Assembly (NCBI GenBank): GCA_903861145.1
Contig: CAIOTH010000033.1
Span: forward strand, 1 to 64,000
DNA from: an uncultured Bacteroidota bacterium
GTDB lineage: Bacteria > Bacteroidota > Bacteroidia > Chitinophagales > LD1
Direction: 5' to 3'
DNA length: 64,000 nucleotides
Shown: positions 38,549 through 48,020 of the stretch, piece after piece
Layout: every line of letters begins with the position of its first letter
How positions within the stretch are numbered: the stretch's first letter is position 1
Program-made: the position numbers and the translations under genes
The notes under the pieces: generated by a model
What the model was told of the DNA's origin: nothing
Databases searched by the model: none
The model's input: the letters and a program-made list of their open reading frames with translations, nothing else

Positions 38549-38662
38549 TCAATGCGGCTCTTTAAGCCAGGCTTCGGCGTAGGTAGTGCCATCAATATGG
38601 GCGCGGATCCACACGTTATATTCAAACAGGTTTGAGATTCCTTCGGGTGGGCGTTTTGTCAT
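38549..38662 (-). CDS. Candidate 37-aa small protein downstream of the helical-repeat gene
   Basis: This frame starts at an ATG 8 nt after the stop of the 470-residue gene, on the same strand. It encodes a 37-residue peptide beginning MTKRPPEGISNLFEYNVWIR and ending in AWLKEPH. Composition is protein-like (three W/Y, mixed charge, no low complexity). It fills the gap to the PKD gene on the other strand. It is too short for the ORF track. I do not recognise it, and coding is supported only by position and composition. Confidence 0.45.
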   Translation of the reverse strand: MTKRPPEGISNLFEYNVWIRAHIDGTTYAEAWLKEPH

Positions 38663-38670
38663 GAGCGTGC

Positions 38671-40083
38671 TTAATTCTTTTGCAGCTCAACCCATTTTTT
38701 CTTTTCAATTTTGTTAAGGCGCAGTGAAGTGTGGATGAAAGAAAGCACGGTGCGCAATACATCGCCCGACGCATCTTTATCGCGCAGCGTTCGCTGAAGG
38801 GATTTTATGAGGCTATCGGTTAAAATTTTATCGCCCTTTTCAAAATGGCCAAGCAGCTGAATCATGCGCGCTACTAATTGCATGTCTTCGGCAACGGCGT
38901 TTTCTTTTTCCTGTATTACAGGCATTACATTTTCAAGCGCCTCATCGAATTTGGCCACGGCAAAGCACACATATGCCATCATAGTATGTAAGATAATGCG
39001 GTTACGCTTGGGTATTTTTTCGCCGTATTGCTGAAAGCCGTTTCTTATTTCGGCAACCTTTAAATGGGCCTGTTTAAAATTGGCGATGCTAATCAGGTAG
39101 TCCATTTCGAGGGTGTAACTCATACAAAACAGCATAGGGTCTTGCGGCGATTTGCCAAGACGTTTAAAGGCCGGTAGGTTGGGTATGTTGCGCAGCTTCT
39201 CCAGGTTAGTTTCGAACAGTGCGTATTTTTTTAGCTCGAGGCAGGTGAGGAGGTAATTGTATAAAACGGTTTGGTACGATTTAACGAACAGGTTTGTTTG
39301 CGGATTATTTTCGAGCAGCTGCAAATTTTTTTGCAGGTAATCCATTGATTTTTGGGTTTCGCCGCTCTGGAAATGATACTGAGCCTGCGTTTGATAAAAA
39401 AGCTCTTTTGAATGAACGGTTCTTGTTTTTTTCTCATGGCTAAATTCGGGGAGGTCAATAACCGCTTTTATGCGGGCTGTTAATTGAGCACTGCGGGCAC
39501 TTGATTCGTAATTCATTTTTGCAACCGAGGCGTTGAGGTAAGCGTAGCGCGAATAGGATTCTAAATCTTTATTTACCTCGAGGGTTTCCTTTTCCCAATT
39601 AGCCAAATCGGCATCGCTTATTTGCCTGAAACGTTTTTTGCTCATTACGGCAAGCTTCAGGTTTTGGAGCAGTAGTTGCGCAACACTATGGTCCATAGCA
39701 ACAGCAGTTTTGGATAAGGTGGTAATTTTTTTTTCGCACTGGGCCACCAGGTTTTTTTGCAGCAATAAGTTACACTGGCTAATGCCCTGCATTAATTGCT
39801 GGCCGGGGTTTGAAAAGGCAGAGAATTGGTGAAGCGCATCGAGTAATTGTTCGTACAACTGTTTTTTTAGTACGGCGTAATGGTTGGGCCTTTTTTCGTA
39901 GCGCAGTTGCTTCATTATTTTGGCGGCATCGTATTCGCCTGCGTCTTTTAAATAGTTGAAGAGAGCCAGGTATCTGTTATCATCTCCGCTGGCATTTTTT
40001 TTAAGGTAAAGCGAGCAGTACCGTTTCTCGGCGGGGGTGAGTGCGGTAATAAGCTGGAATAATTCGTCGGAATCCTTTTTCAT
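38671..40083 (-). CDS. Large helical (TPR-like) cytosolic protein, function unknown
   Basis: This 470-residue protein has no signal peptide or membrane segment. It is helical throughout and rich in K, L, Q and E, with TPR-like pairs such as ELFYQTQAQYHFQSGETQKSMDYLQKNLQLL and AYVCFAVAKFDEALENVMPVI. The N-terminus (MKKDSDELFQLITALTPAEKRYCSLYLKK) looks like that of a conserved hypothetical family common in Bacteroidota. An N-terminal motif around 'LTPAEKRYCSLY' could be the family tag. A candidate 37-aa ORF follows after 8 nt. No partner gene suggests a role. Confidence 0.75.
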   Translation of the reverse strand: MKKDSDELFQLITALTPAEKRYCSLYLKKNASGDDNRYLALFNYLKDAGEYDAAKIMKQLRYEKRPNHYAVLKKQLYEQLLDALHQFSAFSNPGQQLMQGISQCNLLLQKNLVAQCEKKITTLSKTAVAMDHSVAQLLLQNLKLAVMSKKRFRQISDADLANWEKETLEVNKDLESYSRYAYLNASVAKMNYESSARSAQLTARIKAVIDLPEFSHEKKTRTVHSKELFYQTQAQYHFQSGETQKSMDYLQKNLQLLENNPQTNLFVKSYQTVLYNYLLTCLELKKYALFETNLEKLRNIPNLPAFKRLGKSPQDPMLFCMSYTLEMDYLISIANFKQAHLKVAEIRNGFQQYGEKIPKRNRIILHTMMAYVCFAVAKFDEALENVMPVIQEKENAVAEDMQLVARMIQLLGHFEKGDKILTDSLIKSLQRTLRDKDASGDVLRTVLSFIHTSLRLNKIEKKKWVELQKN

Positions 40084-40262
40084 CAGGCTTTTAATTTATG
40101 AGCAGGGGCCTTATAGCTAAAGGTAAGGATTATATTGGGTAAATTAACCAAATAGGGCAATATTCTCTTAACTATTGGCCCTCAGACTTTTAATTTATGG
40201 TCTAAAGTTTAGTTGTATGGCCGCGGGTTATAGTTCTATTTTGCATCTATAAAATCATAGTT

Positions 40263-42530
40263 ATGGAAAAGACGACCCTCCCCCTACTAGTAATTGTTTG
40301 TGTTGCGTTGCAACTGGCAAATGTTAGCGCAGTGCGCGCACAAGTACCAACCCCATCAATTAGCAATGTAAGCAGCATTACACAGTTGCATGTCGCCGGT
40401 GGTACGGTATTGCTTGCGCCCAAGCTGCTTAATAAATTAAATGTGCTTGATTGGGCACTGGTTTTGCAGAGCGATACTGACCGTACGCATGTAAACTGGG
40501 CAGAGGAAACTTATTCGGCCAATGGTGATTCGTCACCCATTATAGGTGTGGTTAAAAAGGATGGGGCGGGTAACGAGGGCAAATTTTACGTTGTGTATGC
40601 CGATGGCTCGTTAGTGCTTGGTACTGCCGGTGCAAGCGGTTTAGGTGCGCCGGCTTTGGTAAACCAGAATATTGCCAACTATTACCAACTTGCAGGGAAG
40701 AATATTTTGTACCTGGTAGAGACCAACGGGTATCTTTACTCATCAACCGATGGAGGGCAAAACTGGCAAGCCGATACCGGTAATGCCAGTGGTAATGGCT
40801 TTACAAATGTTGTGTTGGATACGTTTCAAAACGTTTATGCCAATTATGGAATCAACACCATTTATAAACAAGACGCCCATGCAACCAGCTGGCATCCTTT
40901 GGCAGGCTTTCCGGGCGGGCAAATTGTTACAGGTTTATATGCCGACAGAAGAGGATATATTTATGTAAGTACTTACCAGGCCGGTATATGGTGTAGTAAA
41001 GATACGGGCAACACATTTACACTAAGCAACAGCGTTTTTACCCTGGGCACAACTCAAATGTTTTGCGATGATGCACTTGGCAATATTTATGTTACCGGAG
41101 GAGGTGGCAACCAAATGTACCGCAGTGCAGATACCGGCGTAACCTGGACCGGTATTAATTCGCCCATTACCAATCTTGAAATTGACCCTGCAAGTACTTT
41201 TATCATCAATAGCATTGCGGGCGATACGGTACTCACGGTTTCTACCATTTATGGCGTATTTGTTTCGCACGACCGGGGCACAACATGGACGCCGGTTAAC
41301 CGGGGCTTGCATGAAACGCAGTTCACCGGTTTTTTTAAAAGCCCATCGGGGCGTTTGATTGAGACGAGCAACAATGGTGTGTTTTATGCTAATCAAAGCA
41401 GTAATAGTTTTACCAATTCGTTTCCGGTAAATGGTTACCAGTATGCAGGGTCAATTTACAACGATACGTTGGGTAATATTTACACTAATGCTTATAGTTA
41501 TGGTGGAGCGTTTGGTGTGCACAATGCGAGGTTTTATAAAAGCGCAGATTATGGGGCTACCTGGCAAGCAGATACAGCGGGGCTGAGTGCATTAAACGGC
41601 CCGGGCGTTTTTGGTGTTGATGAATATGGCAATGTGCATGTTGCCGCCACCGGTGTAAACAACTTTGGTGCGCCATGGCTTTACAACAAAACACCTGTCG
41701 GAAGTTTTGCTTTAGATACAGCAGGTATAGGCAACCGGATAAGCCAGTACGTAAGCGTAAATACCTTTTGCAGCGATGATAATGGCAACCTGTTTATGGG
41801 CGATGGTGGTAATGCCAGTAAGCTTGTTTGCTGGAGGCGCCCCATTGGTGGTGGCACATGGGTGCTTGATACAGCGGGCCTGCCGGGCTTTACAGTTATA
41901 TCGTATTTAACGCGCGATACCAGCCATAATATGCTTGCCCTGGGCGAAGGTCAAATCTATTATCACAGTAACGGAGCGTGGAGTAATATTCCTGCTCCTA
42001 ATGTCACCAGTCCGGGTTATGTAGTCGCAATTTCGACGGATAACACCGGTGGGGTTTTGGCCGCCATAACCAACCAGATGGGATATGGTTGTAACGGTGT
42101 TTATTGCACACACGACATGGGCCTTAGCTGGAATTATGTGGGCCTATACGGTACCAACGTTTATGCCTTATACAGCTTTGGTGATACTACCTATGCTTTA
42201 TCGGATATGGGTATTTACGCATTGACTTGCAGCGGAGTTGTGCTTGGTATTACAGAACCGGTGCCAGCGCCGGCATCGGTTAACTTAAGCCTTTACCCCA
42301 ACCCAACACAGGGCGAGTGTAATGCGTTATTTACATTGCCTTCTTCTTCGGCAAAAAGCGAATTTGAAATTGCGGATATGAGCGGAAGAGTTTTAAAGAC
42401 GATAGAGGTGCAGGCAGGTTCTAACACCCTTAATTTTACTACCGATGATTTAAGCCGCGGCATTTATTTGTGTGTGCTGAGGACAGGATGGGAGGTTTTG
42501 GGTGTTAGGAAATTGGTAGTGGTGAAATAA
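40263..42530 (+). CDS. Secreted beta-propeller (BNR/Ycf48-like) protein with T9SS type A tail
   Basis: The 755 residues start with an export signal (MEKTTLPLLVIVCVALQLANVSAVRAQ). Many short blades follow, of the Asp-box/BNR kind: SSTDGGQNWQADTG, CSKDTGNTFTL, RSADTGVTWTGI, VSHDRGTTWTPV, KSADYGATWQADT and CTHDMGLSWNYVG. Such S-x-D-x-G-x-TW repeats form propellers in sialidases and Ycf48-like proteins, but no sialidase active-site pattern (arginine triad, FRIP) is seen, so I make no enzyme call. The tail LSLYPNPTQGECNALFTL ... GIYLCVLRTG is a T9SS type A domain. It is likely an adhesin or surface-binding protein. Confidence 0.85.
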   Translation: MEKTTLPLLVIVCVALQLANVSAVRAQVPTPSISNVSSITQLHVAGGTVLLAPKLLNKLNVLDWALVLQSDTDRTHVNWAEETYSANGDSSPIIGVVKKDGAGNEGKFYVVYADGSLVLGTAGASGLGAPALVNQNIANYYQLAGKNILYLVETNGYLYSSTDGGQNWQADTGNASGNGFTNVVLDTFQNVYANYGINTIYKQDAHATSWHPLAGFPGGQIVTGLYADRRGYIYVSTYQAGIWCSKDTGNTFTLSNSVFTLGTTQMFCDDALGNIYVTGGGGNQMYRSADTGVTWTGINSPITNLEIDPASTFIINSIAGDTVLTVSTIYGVFVSHDRGTTWTPVNRGLHETQFTGFFKSPSGRLIETSNNGVFYANQSSNSFTNSFPVNGYQYAGSIYNDTLGNIYTNAYSYGGAFGVHNARFYKSADYGATWQADTAGLSALNGPGVFGVDEYGNVHVAATGVNNFGAPWLYNKTPVGSFALDTAGIGNRISQYVSVNTFCSDDNGNLFMGDGGNASKLVCWRRPIGGGTWVLDTAGLPGFTVISYLTRDTSHNMLALGEGQIYYHSNGAWSNIPAPNVTSPGYVVAISTDNTGGVLAAITNQMGYGCNGVYCTHDMGLSWNYVGLYGTNVYALYSFGDTTYALSDMGIYALTCSGVVLGITEPVPAPASVNLSLYPNPTQGECNALFTLPSSSAKSEFEIADMSGRVLKTIEVQAGSNTLNFTTDDLSRGIYLCVLRTGWEVLGVRKLVVVK

Positions 42531-42630
42531 GATATGGTGGGGCGGCATTAATATCTAAGCGAATTGAGGTAGCCCCTAATTTGATCCACAATCAATTTGT
42601 TTTTTAGCGTTATACTCGAAAAACAGGGCT

Positions 42631-43092
42631 ATGAAACTAATTAAACTATTACTCCCCATAGTTACAGCAGTTTTGCTTTTTACCTCTTGTTGCGGCGATA
42701 AATTGTGCCATGATAATACGCACGTATTACAAAGCACAATGACCTTTAAAAATTTTACCGCGGCCGAAATGGATTCGGTTAAAATACTTGAGTACTGGGC
42801 ATCATCTAACTTTACAAGAGTGATGGATAGTGTGGGGTTTAGAGTAATTAACGACTCGTTTTACTATACCGTATGGTTTGATAGCGCGCAAAGCGTGGCG
42901 CCCGATACCGCGATGAATATCCTGGTATCATTTGATCACGATAGCCTGGTTTACAAAATAACTGACATCACTTATAAAACCGAATTGTGTAGTAAATGTT
43001 ATGGCCATAAAACCTATGGAACTACGCTAACAGGATATGAGATTAATGGGGTAGCGAGCAATTACCCTTGGGGAATTGTTGTTACGAAATAA
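42631..43092 (+). CDS. Small lipoprotein, function unknown
   Basis: A lipoprotein signal peptide (MKLIKLLLPIVTAVLLFTSC, lipobox LFTSC) predicts acylation at Cys20. The mature part is about 134 residues, beta-rich and acidic, with a further CGDKLC and a CSKC pair that could form disulfides. No family is recognised. The residue after the acylated cysteine is another Cys, then GD. It is flanked by the propeller gene and a 51-aa small-protein gene on the same strand. Confidence 0.7.
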   Translation: MKLIKLLLPIVTAVLLFTSCCGDKLCHDNTHVLQSTMTFKNFTAAEMDSVKILEYWASSNFTRVMDSVGFRVINDSFYYTVWFDSAQSVAPDTAMNILVSFDHDSLVYKITDITYKTELCSKCYGHKTYGTTLTGYEINGVASNYPWGIVVTK

Positions 43093-43099
43093 AAGCTGA

Positions 43100-43255
43100 A
43101 TGAATAAGGCCTGGCACGATACCAACCCTATGCCCAAAAATGCAACAACAGAGCAACGCATTACCTGGCATTTAGCGCATGCAAAAAATTGCGCGTGCCG
43201 ACCGATACCCGATAAGTTGAAGAAGGAAATGAAGAAGCGAAAAATTAAGGTTTAA
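43100..43255 (+). CDS. 51-aa conserved-type small basic protein
   Basis: This frame is too short for the ORF track. It starts at an ATG 7 nt after the lipoprotein stop: MNKAWHDTNPMPKNATTEQR, then a segment ITWHLAHAKNCACRPIP and a lysine-rich tail ending KKRKIKV. I recall the same pattern (NK-WH--N-MPKN-T--QRI-WH--HAK-C-CRPIP) in small hypothetical proteins from many bacteria and some archaea. The two cysteines (CAC) and histidines could bind a metal. The function is unknown. Position and recognisable pattern support a real gene. Confidence 0.75.
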   Translation: MNKAWHDTNPMPKNATTEQRITWHLAHAKNCACRPIPDKLKKEMKKRKIKV

Positions 43256-43286
43256 ATTGATAACCAGTTTTCTGGCCTAAGTCGCT

Positions 43287-43370
43287 GAGGGTGGGTCTCA
43301 TTTGGCTCTCTAATTTGACTTAAATATTTGACATTCAACGGCTTGGTTTTTTTAAAGTGATACCCACCCG
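43287..43370. repeat. Possible insertion-sequence end remnant (inverted GGGTGGGTxTCA words)
   Basis: GGGTGGGTCTCA (43289-43300) faces TGATACCCACCC (43358-43369), a 12-nt inverted pair with one mismatch. The same words occur at 54338-54404. No transposase gene lies between them. Confidence 0.35.
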
Positions 43371-43384
43371 TTCCCATTTAAAAC

Positions 43385-43422
43385 AATAAAAAAGCCCTTC
43401 GACAATTAAGCTGAAGGGCTTT
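43385..43422 (-). terminator. Intrinsic terminator of icd
   Basis: A 10-bp stem AAAGCCCTTC/GAAGGGCTTT with a 12-nt loop, followed on the minus strand by a T-rich run, lies 22 nt past the icd stop. Confidence 0.85.
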
Positions 43423-43443
43423 CTATAATAGTGCTTTTAGTAA

Positions 43444-44772
43444 TTAAAAGTGGCTGATGATCTCGTCGCCAAATTCGCTGCATTTAATTTCGGTAGCACC
43501 TTCCATTAAACGGGCAAAATCGTAAGTAACGCGTTTGTTGTGTATGGCAGCTTCCAATCCTTTATGGATAAGTTGTGCTGCTTTATCCCAACCCAAATAT
43601 TCAAACATCATTGCGCCTGAAAGGATAACTGAACCGGGGTTCACTTTATCAAGGTCGGCGTACTTAGGTGCTGTGCCGTGTGTAGCTTCGAATATAGCAT
43701 GGCCGGTAACGTAGTTAATGTTTGCACCCGGTGCTATACCAATACCGCCTACCTGTGCGGCTAATGCATCGCTCAGGTAATCGCCGTTAAGATTCAATGT
43801 TGCAATTACATCAAAATCTTCGGGGCGGGTTAATACCTGCTGTAGGGTAATATCGGCAATTGAGTCTTTAATAATCAATTTACCTGCTGCTGAAGCTGCG
43901 TTCATTTCATCGTTCGCAACCTTTTCTCCATGGGCTTTCTTGGTTTTCTCCCAGGTGTTCCAGGTATAAGTTTTGTCGGCATATTCGGTTTCTGCTAACT
44001 GGTAACCCCAATCGCGGAAGGCACCTTCGGTAAACTTCATGATATTGCCTTTGTGCACCAGGGTAACCGATTTGCTGTTGTTAAGCAAAGCGTAATCGAT
44101 AGCAGCACGTATTAAACGCTGAGAACCTATTTTAGAAACCGGCTTAATACCAACGCCTACCATTAACTCAGGGTCGTTATCTTTTAGCTTGGCGGCCTTT
44201 AAATATTCCTTACCGCGTTTCTTATCGCTAAAGCGGATTTTGCCAAAGTCTTTTTCGAAAGTCTTTTTGATGAACTTCAAAACCTTCAAAGCATCTTCGC
44301 TACCGGCAGCGTATTCAATACCTGCATAAATATCTTCGGTGTTTTCGCGGAAGATGACCATCTTAACTTTCTCGGGATGCTTAACCGGGCTTGGGGTACC
44401 GGTGTAATAACGCACCGGGCGAAGGCAAACATACAAATCAAGTATTTGGCGCAACGCTACGTTAAGTGAGCGGATACCGCCACCCACCGGTGTGGTAAGC
44501 GGGCCTTTAATACCAACCAGGTATTCGTTAAAAGCGGCAAGCGTTTCATCGGGCAACCAGCTACCGGTTTTGTCGAAGCTTTTTTGACCTGCTAAAACTT
44601 CTTTCCATTCAATTTTCTTTTTGCCTTTGTATGCATGGGCCACAGCCGCATCTAAAACACGCACCGAAGCACGCCAGATATCGGCACCTGTTCCATCGCC
44701 TTCAATAAACGGGATGATAGGATTTTCAGGCACCTTCAACTTGCCTCTGCTTATCGTAATTTTCTCTGCCAT
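43444..44772 (-). CDS. icd: Isocitrate dehydrogenase, NADP-dependent (E. coli-type)
   Basis: The enzyme oxidises isocitrate to 2-oxoglutarate and CO2 in the TCA cycle, making NADPH. The 442-residue sequence carries the substrate loop [13 protein letters not shown], whose serine corresponds to the site phosphorylated in E. coli. It also has the stretch [13 protein letters not shown], the metal/substrate region [13 protein letters not shown], and the coenzyme signature [11 protein letters not shown]. The K-Y pair in that last motif marks NADP rather than NAD specificity. A complete promoter and a terminator flank it, so it is monocistronic. No kinase/phosphatase gene (aceK) is nearby. Confidence 0.96.
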   Translation of the reverse strand: MAEKITISRGKLKVPENPIIPFIEGDGTGADIWRASVRVLDAAVAHAYKGKKKIEWKEVLAGQKSFDKTGSWLPDETLAAFNEYLVGIKGPLTTPVGGGIRSLNVALRQILDLYVCLRPVRYYTGTPSPVKHPEKVKMVIFRENTEDIYAGIEYAAGSEDALKVLKFIKKTFEKDFGKIRFSDKKRGKEYLKAAKLKDNDPELMVGVGIKPVSKIGSQRLIRAAIDYALLNNSKSVTLVHKGNIMKFTEGAFRDWGYQLAETEYADKTYTWNTWEKTKKAHGEKVANDEMNAASAAGKLIIKDSIADITLQQVLTRPEDFDVIATLNLNGDYLSDALAAQVGGIGIAPGANINYVTGHAIFEATHGTAPKYADLDKVNPGSVILSGAMMFEYLGWDKAAQLIHKGLEAAIHNKRVTYDFARLMEGATEIKCSEFGDEIISHF

Positions 44773-44811
44773 AAAATGTTTATATTGATTAGTTTAAAAA
44801 CTTTGGAGCGA

Positions 44812-44841
44812 CAAATTTATCCGAATTATTAAGAACCCAAA
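44812..44841 (-). promoter_or_regulatory. Bacteroidota-type promoter of icd
   Basis: On the minus strand TTTG (44838-44841) is followed after 18 nt by TAAATTTG (44812-44819). This has the same spacing as the rpmE promoter. The ATG lies 39 nt downstream of the -7 box. Confidence 0.6.
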
Positions 44842-45027
44842 ATCTATTTGCTTGTAGCTTTGGGGCTGCAATGTGTGCATTTTTGGATGATTAAATGCTG
44901 ATTTTGGTCATTTTAGTGCGGTTTAATGGTGTGTGCATCAGCAAGTTGATTTGATTGAGCAGTGTTGTGTGTTAGTTAAAATGTGCTGTTACAACGACCC
45001 TGACATTAACTTTTCGCCTTTAAACTG

Positions 45028-45035
45028 TACATTTG
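45028..45035 (+). promoter_or_regulatory. Candidate -7 box abutting the sulfatase start
   Basis: TACATTTG matches TAnnTTTG and ends 3 nt before the ATG at 45039. It overlaps the TTG used by the ORF track. Confidence 0.35.
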
Positions 45036-45038
45036 AGG

Positions 45039-46670
45039 ATGCACTATAGAAAGCTCTTGCTGTTCAGCAGTATTGCGGTGGCAATAGTAATATCCTGCTC
45101 AGCTTTTTTATTCAGGTCGTTTAATACCGACCGGTATAAGATATTTTTTGACCAGCGACTGATTAAGGGCAAAGCCCAATACCTGGCCACACCGGTGCCT
45201 GATGTTGCAAATCACAAACGCCCCAACATTATTATCATTTTGGCCGATGACCTTGGTATTACCGACCTATCATCGTACGGTAATAAAAATGTAAGCACGC
45301 CTAACATTGATGGCATTGCTAAAAACGGGGTAATGTTTACCGAGGGTTATATAACCTCACCGGTATGTTCTCCATCACGGGCTGGGTTAATTACAGGAAG
45401 ATATCAACAACGTTTTGGCCACGAATTTCAACCTCAGCAGCGCTATTTAAAGAACATGGCCGAGTATGTTGGGTTTAAAGTATTGCCAAGATACAAACCC
45501 CTGGCGCCACTTAAAGAGTTGGAGGTGCCCAGCACCGAAGACCGGTTGAGGCAGGGCCTACCGCCATCAGAAATTACATTGGCCGAGTTGCTTAAAAAGT
45601 ACGACTACAGCACCGCAGTTATTGGTAAATGGCACTTAGGCGCTGCCGATTTTGCTTTGCCCTGCGCCCGTGGTTTTGATTATCAATACGGGTTTTACGA
45701 AGCCTTTACTTTGTATGCGCCAAAAACTGACACCAGTATAGAGAACCGCCCCATTAAGCGCGACTTTATGGATCACCATGAATGGGAAACTGCCGAAGGC
45801 CGCAAAGGTAACTGCGCCATTTTACGTAACTGCTGCGAGTGCCGGGAAGAGGATAAATATCTTACCAATTTGCTGGCCGATGAAGCCATAAGTTTTATAG
45901 ATAGAAGCAAAGACAATCCGTTTTTTCTTTACCTGCCTTTTAATGCACCGCATGCACCTTTGCAGGTACCAAAGAGTTATTACAAGCAATTTGCCAATAT
46001 TAAAGACCCTGTAAAACGCATATACGCAGCCATGATAAAATGCCTGGATGACCAGGTAGGCCGTGTGCTAAAGCATGTAGATAGCCTGGGGTTAGATGAT
46101 AATACTTTGATAGTTTTTTTAAGTGATAATGGCGGCGCTGCGTATAATGGCACCACCGATAATGCGCCATACCGCGGTGGTAAGCTCACCAACTTTGAAG
46201 GCGGTATTAAAGTGCCTTTTATGATGGAGTGGAAGGGCAAAATTAAGCCGGGTATTAAGTACACTAACCCTGTTATTTCGTTAGATGTGTTTAGCACCGT
46301 TGCTGCTGCCATAGGTATTGATTTGCCAACCGATAGAAAATACGACGGCGTTAACCTGATACCATACATTAACGGCGACCTTGCAGCCGTACCGCACGAT
46401 GCACTTTATTGGAGAAGCGATTTTAATAAGGCCATACGTAAGGGCGATTGGAAGCTGATTGTAAACGAATACGATAACGTAAACCAACTCTACAATCTTA
46501 AAACCGATAGCGTTGAAGCGCACAATCTGTATGCCGCTAAACCCGATGTGGCTAAAGACCTTTTATTTAGTTTGGATGGATGGGAAAAGGATATGGTTAA
46601 ACCTTTATGGCCGCGCGTTGTTAACTATGTTTACCGCGATGAAAAAGGCACTTACGTGTTTGCGTTTTGA
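45039..46670 (+). CDS. Sulfatase (formylglycine-dependent, arylsulfatase family S1)
   Basis: This exported hydrolase removes sulfate esters, often from polysaccharides or glycosaminoglycans. The active-site signature CSPSRAGLITGR (about residue 110) has a cysteine to be converted to formylglycine. Metal ligands appear in IIILADDLG near the N-terminus and in VFLSDNGG. The phosphate/sulfate-site lysine region is VIGKWHLG. The N-terminus (MHYRKLLLFSSIAVAIVISCS) is a signal peptide or membrane anchor; VISC could be a lipobox. The ATG at 45039 is preferred over the track's TTG. No anSME or FGE maturase gene lies in the window. A DUF2141 protein gene follows. Confidence 0.92.
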   Translation: MHYRKLLLFSSIAVAIVISCSAFLFRSFNTDRYKIFFDQRLIKGKAQYLATPVPDVANHKRPNIIIILADDLGITDLSSYGNKNVSTPNIDGIAKNGVMFTEGYITSPVCSPSRAGLITGRYQQRFGHEFQPQQRYLKNMAEYVGFKVLPRYKPLAPLKELEVPSTEDRLRQGLPPSEITLAELLKKYDYSTAVIGKWHLGAADFALPCARGFDYQYGFYEAFTLYAPKTDTSIENRPIKRDFMDHHEWETAEGRKGNCAILRNCCECREEDKYLTNLLADEAISFIDRSKDNPFFLYLPFNAPHAPLQVPKSYYKQFANIKDPVKRIYAAMIKCLDDQVGRVLKHVDSLGLDDNTLIVFLSDNGGAAYNGTTDNAPYRGGKLTNFEGGIKVPFMMEWKGKIKPGIKYTNPVISLDVFSTVAAAIGIDLPTDRKYDGVNLIPYINGDLAAVPHDALYWRSDFNKAIRKGDWKLIVNEYDNVNQLYNLKTDSVEAHNLYAAKPDVAKDLLFSLDGWEKDMVKPLWPRVVNYVYRDEKGTYVFAF

Positions 46671-46706
46671 TGTCTTAGGCAAAAGCGCCCGAAATAATGG
46701 TTACAT

Positions 46707-47096
46707 ATGAAAACACGTGATGCAAAGGTCAAACCGTTAACTATTACAATAACGAACCTTGGTTCACCAACGGCACCGGTATTATTGGGCCTATATGGAA
46801 CCGATAATGAGTTTTTGAATGAACGAGATACTCTTAACAACTACAAATTTGTGCCTAAGGGTGCCGATACTTTGACTGCGCAAATTACCGACCTTGAATA
46901 CGGCCGTTACGCCATCGCATTGTTCCAGGACATAGATAATGATGGTAAGATTGCAAAGAACTTTCTGGGGATACCTAAAGACCCTTACGCCTTTTCAAAT
47001 AACGCACGCCCTACTTTTAAAGCGCCATCATTTGACGATTGCTGCTTTGATTACACCGAACTGGATAACAGCATTGAAATTACTATGATACGATAG
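46707..47096 (+). CDS. DUF2141 domain protein
   Basis: The 129 residues carry the DUF2141 pattern: VLLGLYGTDNEF, YGRYAIALFQDIDNDGKIAKNFLGIPKDPYAFSNNARP and APSFDDCCFDY. Family members are usually small secreted proteins of unknown function. Here no signal peptide is visible. An in-frame TAA lies four codons upstream of the ATG, so the start cannot be moved upstream. The protein may therefore be cytosolic or have lost its signal. It follows the sulfatase by 36 nt on the same strand and could be co-transcribed with it. Confidence 0.82.
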   Translation: MKTRDAKVKPLTITITNLGSPTAPVLLGLYGTDNEFLNERDTLNNYKFVPKGADTLTAQITDLEYGRYAIALFQDIDNDGKIAKNFLGIPKDPYAFSNNARPTFKAPSFDDCCFDYTELDNSIEITMIR

Positions 47097-47107
47097 GGTT
47101 TATCAGT

Positions 47108-47935
47108 CTACTGTGATACCGCTCTATGCTTTTCCATCTCTGCTTTCTTTCTCATGATGTAACTATCGACCAGGCTGGGGGCAAGTTGACTAAAGAACCT
47201 CACCATTTTGGCATCGGGCCCTACCATTACGCGCTTCGATTTCTTTTGTATTGCCTTAATTATTATTTCAGCGGCCTTGTCTGATGAAGTAATTACCAGC
47301 TTCTTAAATTCCTCGGCAACCTTGTCCTTGTCTCTATAATGTATTCCGTTGTGAACAATATTCGTATCAATACCACCGGGGTGAATGCAGGTTACCGCCA
47401 CGTTAGTGTCCTGCAACTCAAGGCGCAGAGAGTCGGTGAACCCTCTTACAGCAAACTTCGAAATGCAATATGGTATTTGACCGGGAATACCCATTAAACC
47501 AAATACGCTCGATGTATTGGCAATAGCAGATTCAGGGCGGCTCTTTAACACGTCTAAGAACAAACGGGTATGGTGTATTACACCCCACATGTTTACGTTA
47601 ATCAATAACTCGAAATCTGCCAACGGTATTTCATTCAGCGTAGCCTCGCCAATAGCCATGCCCGCATTATTTATTAACACATCTATAAACTTAAACTCGA
47701 CTAAAACGTCCTTTGCAAAAGCTTCAATCTGGCTCCTTTCGGCCACGTTTACTACGTATGTTTTACACAATCCTTTAGCAGATTCAATCAAAGCCTTGGT
47801 TTCGTTCAACGCGGCCTCGTTTTTATCTGAAAGCAAAACACGGGCACCCATTTGTGCAAGTTGAATGGCCATTGACCTTCCCATGCCCGAACCGGCACCG
47901 GTTATTACTATTATCTTTTGCTGAAAGTTTTTCAC
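47108..47935 (-). CDS. Short-chain dehydrogenase/reductase
   Basis: This NAD(P)H-dependent oxidoreductase has a Rossmann fold (275 residues). It carries the cofactor motif TGAGSGMGRSMA near residue 13, LINNAGMAIGE near 88, the catalytic serine in NTSSVFGLMG and the YxxxK pair in YCISKFAVRG. The C-terminal extension (VRFFSQLAPSLVDSYIMRKKAEMEKH) is like those of lipid- or membrane-associated SDRs. The alpha-oxoamine synthase gene lies upstream on the same strand but is separated by a strong terminator palindrome. The substrate is unknown; a 3-keto-lipid reductase role is inference. Confidence 0.88.
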   Translation of the reverse strand: MKNFQQKIIVITGAGSGMGRSMAIQLAQMGARVLLSDKNEAALNETKALIESAKGLCKTYVVNVAERSQIEAFAKDVLVEFKFIDVLINNAGMAIGEATLNEIPLADFELLINVNMWGVIHHTRLFLDVLKSRPESAIANTSSVFGLMGIPGQIPYCISKFAVRGFTDSLRLELQDTNVAVTCIHPGGIDTNIVHNGIHYRDKDKVAEEFKKLVITSSDKAAEIIIKAIQKKSKRVMVGPDAKMVRFFSQLAPSLVDSYIMRKKAEMEKHRAVSQ

Positions 47936-48020
47936 TGGTATAGGGTTTTGAGTTTGCAGCGCTACATCACACCGCTTAATAATTAACCAAGTTATAAACT
48001 TATTTGATATCGCGCCGATA

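Noticed and set aside
40263-42530. Sialidase call for the BNR/Asp-box protein
   Set aside because: Only the Asp-box-like blades are visible; the catalytic arginine triad and FRIP motif of sialidases were not found.
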